A stretch of DNA of 44,263 nucleotides from Deltaproteobacteria bacterium (GTDB lineage: Bacteria > Bdellovibrionota_C > UBA2361 > OMII01): positions 1 through 44,263 of the forward strand of contig CANLJX010000009.1 in NCBI GenBank assembly GCA_947491545.1, written 5' to 3'. The translations under genes were made by a program, and so were the position numbers. The notes under the pieces are model-generated. The model was not told the DNA's origin. It did no database searches and was given only the letters and a program-made list of their open reading frames with translations. This document shows positions 41,451 through 44,263 of this stretch, in pieces (position 1 is the stretch's first letter; each line of letters opens with the position of its first letter).

Positions 41451-43934
41451 TTAATGTCGGGGTCGAAAACGGGTTGGCGGCCGATCCTCGTCCCTACCCC
41501 GCTGCTGGCGCGAGCTCTTTTTGAACGATTCGCGTGCTTCGCGGAACTGTGGAGGGATATTTATCTTGAGCCACTCTGGGTCAACGGCGTGAGCATGCAG
41601 CAGCAAGGGCAGCGTCTTTTCGTAACCGTTGATGCGCTCAAGCAGGTCTTCAAGGCGGCCTGAGACCTCTTTTAGCTCGAGGTTGAATGGGTACGCTACG
41701 ATGTACTGGCTGTTGTGTACGACGCTACCTTTTGAAAGCAGCCGAATGTCACCGTTAGTGACTCCCTTGTAGAGAACTTCTCCGCTCTTGCTGCCCCTGC
41801 CAGCGTCGATACGGCGGTACAGCCACGGGAGGAACGCGCTGCAGTAAAGGTCACTCAGGAACTTCGACTCGACTGGCGATAGTGAGATTTCTGCGGGGGC
41901 TTGCTCTAGCGAGAATCGTGCTCGTAACGATCGGCGCATGTCGAGAGCCCGGTACAGCTGTGCTTCCGGGATGCCGTGCTCTTCGAGCTGTGCCTGGCTC
42001 ATTGTTGCTGCTTTTTGGAGCACTTCAACCTGAGCGATGACATCCGAGTTAGCGTTTGATGCTCGCAGGTCCTGCCACGGGCGTAGGCTCTTGGGCACGA
42101 TGCCTTCGGCTTCCATATTGGCGGCTATGTCTATCGCTGCAAGCAGAACTTTCGGATACGTGGATCGGAGGTCCTGTGCCTTCGCCAGCAACTTCCCAAG
42201 GGGCGCGTCGACTGGAAGGCGAGCAGCGGCTCGTCCGAGCTCTGTGATGTGCCCTTCGGGACCGAAGAGTCCGAGGTAGTAAAGCTCCTCCCTGGCTTGC
42301 GCGAGTTGCTTATCGGAAGCAGCGAAGATAAAGCTGCGGTTGTCTTTCTCCAGGTTTCGACCGGCGGCTTGGAACCGTAGCATCATTGTTGCGAGGTTGA
42401 TGTTCTGGATCTCTGCCGGGATGTACGTCTCAAGCGGCTGGGCACCCCGGGTGGGAGATTTTGTCAGCCGGATTACTGCTGTTCCGTCCTTCTCCAGGCG
42501 CCCGATGCGCCCGAGGAGCTGCTGCACCTCGGTTCGTGTTATTGGGCGGTAGGCCAGCGTATCTACGCCATCGAGCTGGATGAGGCTCTTTACTTCATCC
42601 GAGATGATTACTGTGTTTACGTGCGAGGGGTACGTTAAGCCTGTGCCGCCCACGTTCGTGGCGACAATCGCGGTGCGCTCTCCTGGCCGAGGCTCGAAGA
42701 TTCGCTGTTGGTCCCTGAGCGGCAGCTTTGCGTGGAATGGTAGGCACTTCGTTTCGGGGTCTATTCGAGCGACGCTGTCGATTGCGCTCTCTATTTCATT
42801 TTTTCCGGGAACGAAAACGATTGGTGTTTCGCCCCTGTCCACCGCCGCGACAATATCGTCCTCGATGGATCTCAGAGCTGGGCGGAGGTTGATTTTCTTG
42901 TGCCTTCCTCGATTTGCGGCGTCTACTATCTCTTGCTCGTAGCTCGTTGGCTGAGCGGACTGGGGGCCCTTCGATTGAGCTTCTGTTGGGTCAACGACTG
43001 GGACCCCTCCGAGATAACGACTAAACTGCTCGGCATTTATCGTCGCTGATGTCAGCACGAGCTTTATGTTGCACCCTCGGTCGATCATCTCGCGACCAAA
43101 CAGCAGCATCGAACAGAGCGATGATGGGTTCTCGTGGGCCTCATCAAAAATGATGACGGAACCCTCGGGAATTCGACGGTGCAACATGAGCTGCTCGAGG
43201 TAGCCATGGGTGAGATACGTAAGGCGCGTGACACCGGGTGTGATATTGCCGGTCTGAGAATTGAGGTAGCCACACGTTTCACCCAACGTTTCTCCCATGA
43301 GCGATGAAACGTACTGGCTGATCTTAATGGTCTGAATAACGCGCGGAACGGAGCAGTACACCTGTGGCTCAACTCCGGGCGCAAGCGAGCCTTTTTCGAA
43401 GAGGGTGTCGGCGTACTTCAGCAATGTACGCGGCAGCCAGGTGGTTTTTCCTGAACTGGTGGGCGCAGAAATCACAAGCGCTGGCCACTCGCGCAAAATG
43501 TCGAGGATCTCGTCCTTGCACGGGGCTAGGGTTAGGTGCGAAACGTCTTCCGTTGGGGCGACGGTCTTCGGAGGAAAGGTTAACTCCGCTAGCTCTGTGA
43601 GAGATTTTTCTGGGCCGATGATCTGGCGCTTGAGGGAGGCCGGTAATGGCGCGCGACCTAGAAGACCGAAGCCGTCGTTTAAGGCGCGCACTAACTCGTC
43701 GAGGGGGCGGTCGCTTCGGTCGACCGAGCGACCGCTAAGGCCGAACATCGGAATCTTTACGAACTCAAAGATCGACCGCACGGGCGGATGTATTCCGAGC
43801 GCCCTGAGGGTTGGGGAACTGACGGTGTTATCGGGTGTGGGAGTCGGAGGTTGTGGAGCCCGGTCGGAGGCTAGGTTCTGCTGCAACTTGTGCAGCCTGG
43901 TTACCCGCGCTCCGGCATTGTACATATTTCCCAT
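41451..43934 (-). CDS. DEAH-box helicase (HrpA/HrpB-like)
   Basis: An ATP-dependent superfamily 2 helicase (827 aa), probably acting on RNA. Walker A is SAPTSSGKTT (156-165), motif II is DEAH in VIIFDEAHENPS (264-267), motif III is TSATIN (295-300), and motif VI lies in QQLLGRIGRLEKDGTAVI. After the two RecA-like domains comes a helical region similar to the HA2/ratchet part of DEAH proteins (LGLFGPEGHITELGRAAARLPVDAPLGKLL). A Pro-rich N-tail (about 25-40) and a basic Arg-rich C-tail (RQQRGRDEDRPPTRFRPRH) flank the core. AAGGA sits eight bases before the ATG. It is not a close HrpA or HrpB by length. An RNA role is inferred. Confidence 0.9.
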   Translation of the reverse strand: MGNMYNAGARVTRLHKLQQNLASDRAPQPPTPTPDNTVSSPTLRALGIHPPVRSIFEFVKIPMFGLSGRSVDRSDRPLDELVRALNDGFGLLGRAPLPASLKRQIIGPEKSLTELAELTFPPKTVAPTEDVSHLTLAPCKDEILDILREWPALVISAPTSSGKTTWLPRTLLKYADTLFEKGSLAPGVEPQVYCSVPRVIQTIKISQYVSSLMGETLGETCGYLNSQTGNITPGVTRLTYLTHGYLEQLMLHRRIPEGSVIIFDEAHENPSSLCSMLLFGREMIDRGCNIKLVLTSATINAEQFSRYLGGVPVVDPTEAQSKGPQSAQPTSYEQEIVDAANRGRHKKINLRPALRSIEDDIVAAVDRGETPIVFVPGKNEIESAIDSVARIDPETKCLPFHAKLPLRDQQRIFEPRPGERTAIVATNVGGTGLTYPSHVNTVIISDEVKSLIQLDGVDTLAYRPITRTEVQQLLGRIGRLEKDGTAVIRLTKSPTRGAQPLETYIPAEIQNINLATMMLRFQAAGRNLEKDNRSFIFAASDKQLAQAREELYYLGLFGPEGHITELGRAAARLPVDAPLGKLLAKAQDLRSTYPKVLLAAIDIAANMEAEGIVPKSLRPWQDLRASNANSDVIAQVEVLQKAATMSQAQLEEHGIPEAQLYRALDMRRSLRARFSLEQAPAEISLSPVESKFLSDLYCSAFLPWLYRRIDAGRGSKSGEVLYKGVTNGDIRLLSKGSVVHNSQYIVAYPFNLELKEVSGRLEDLLERINGYEKTLPLLLHAHAVDPEWLKINIPPQFREARESFKKSSRQQRGRDEDRPPTRFRPRH

Positions 43935-44251
43935 GTTGTACTTCCTTCGGGCTCCAGCGGAGCTGGGGGTAGTCGGCTGGTGCTATAAGTCACTTAAAGT
44001 TACTGACTGCCCCGTTGTGGTTTTATCGGAGGATGGCGGAAGAAACAAGGCGAGAGTTCCGCATGGCGGCAATTAGTTGATGCCGAGTAGCCCCGGTACT
44101 GATCGACAACAGGGGCGAGTACCCCCGGTACAAATTATTGATTACTAGTAACGACCAAGGTGACCAATGAGCTAGGTTGCCTTCTGTTCTTATCCGAACC
44201 GATCCGAACAGTTAATATCTCTGCCAGGCTACTAGCGGAGGACATACCCCG
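43935..44251. other. Divergent intergenic region with degenerate palindromes
   Basis: 317 bp with no full ORF supported. It holds two degenerate copies of the GTACCCCGGGTAC motif (44087-44099 and 44119-44131). Confidence 0.5.
44087..44131. repeat. Pair of degenerate GTACCCCGGGTAC motifs
   Basis: GTAGCCCCGGTAC (44087-44099) and GTACCCCCGGTAC (44119-44131), each a slightly changed form of the 13-mer, 32 bp apart (about three helical turns). Paired spacing resembles the pairs at the left edge and at 13308-13351. Confidence 0.5.
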
Positions 44252-44263
44252 ATGGTCTGGCAC
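44252..44263 (+). CDS. Start of a gene running off the right edge
   Basis: Only four codons (MVWH) are visible. GGAGG at 44237-44241 lies ten bases before the ATG, a good ribosome-binding site at slightly long spacing. Product unknown. Confidence 0.35.

Overview
This window is bacterial chromosome from a Gram-negative, probably heterotrophic organism. The evidence is a Tat-type signal, several Sec signal peptides, two lipoprotein lipoboxes, a FliG-like protein and a homogentisate (tyrosine) degradation enzyme. Short GTACCCCGGGTAC palindromes lie at several places. I cannot place the organism below 'Pseudomonadota-like or a former deltaproteobacterial lineage'.

Layout. 1-13,663 is ordinary chromosome: the edge of a Pro-rich gene, a small secreted NTF2-like protein, a membrane class III adenylate cyclase, a Tat-exported flavin amine oxidase divergent from a secreted C39-like cysteine-peptidase-fold protein, an ABC exporter, a Uup-type ABC-F protein and a secreted subtilase. 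13,664-31,950 is a genomic island in the 3' half of an elongator tRNA-Met gene: the intact tRNA (31,906-31,982, minus strand) and the displaced 3' copy at 13,664-13,705 share a perfect 42-bp direct repeat that ends in the anticodon loop. The island carries a complete, uninterrupted type 1 BREX operon on the minus strand (brxA-brxB-brxC-pglX-pglZ-brxL), followed directly by a SIR2-like gene, plus a REP-associated (HUH/Y1) transposase, a lipoprotein and a trypsin-like lipoprotein protease. No integrase gene remains. 31,983-44,263 is chromosome again: a stand-alone FliG middle/C-terminal protein, a double Lrp/AsnC-like regulator, a nucleotidyltransferase with HEAT-like repeats, a DnaQ-type exonuclease, an enlarged glucokinase/hexokinase, homogentisate 1,2-dioxygenase, a secreted protein and a DEAH helicase.

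How the genes work together. The six BREX proteins are expected to methylate host DNA (PglX) and block phage replication (BrxC, PglZ and partners). The SIR2-like protein, in the same direction with a 50-bp gap, is the best candidate for an unrecognised part of the system, perhaps an NAD+-depleting backup. The operon leader has a sigma-70-like promoter, a 36-codon ORF overlapping brxA by ATGA, and an intrinsic-terminator hairpin before brxA. This suggests attenuation control; I see no BrxR-type regulator gene.

Functions are read from motifs and remembered family features; no database search was run.
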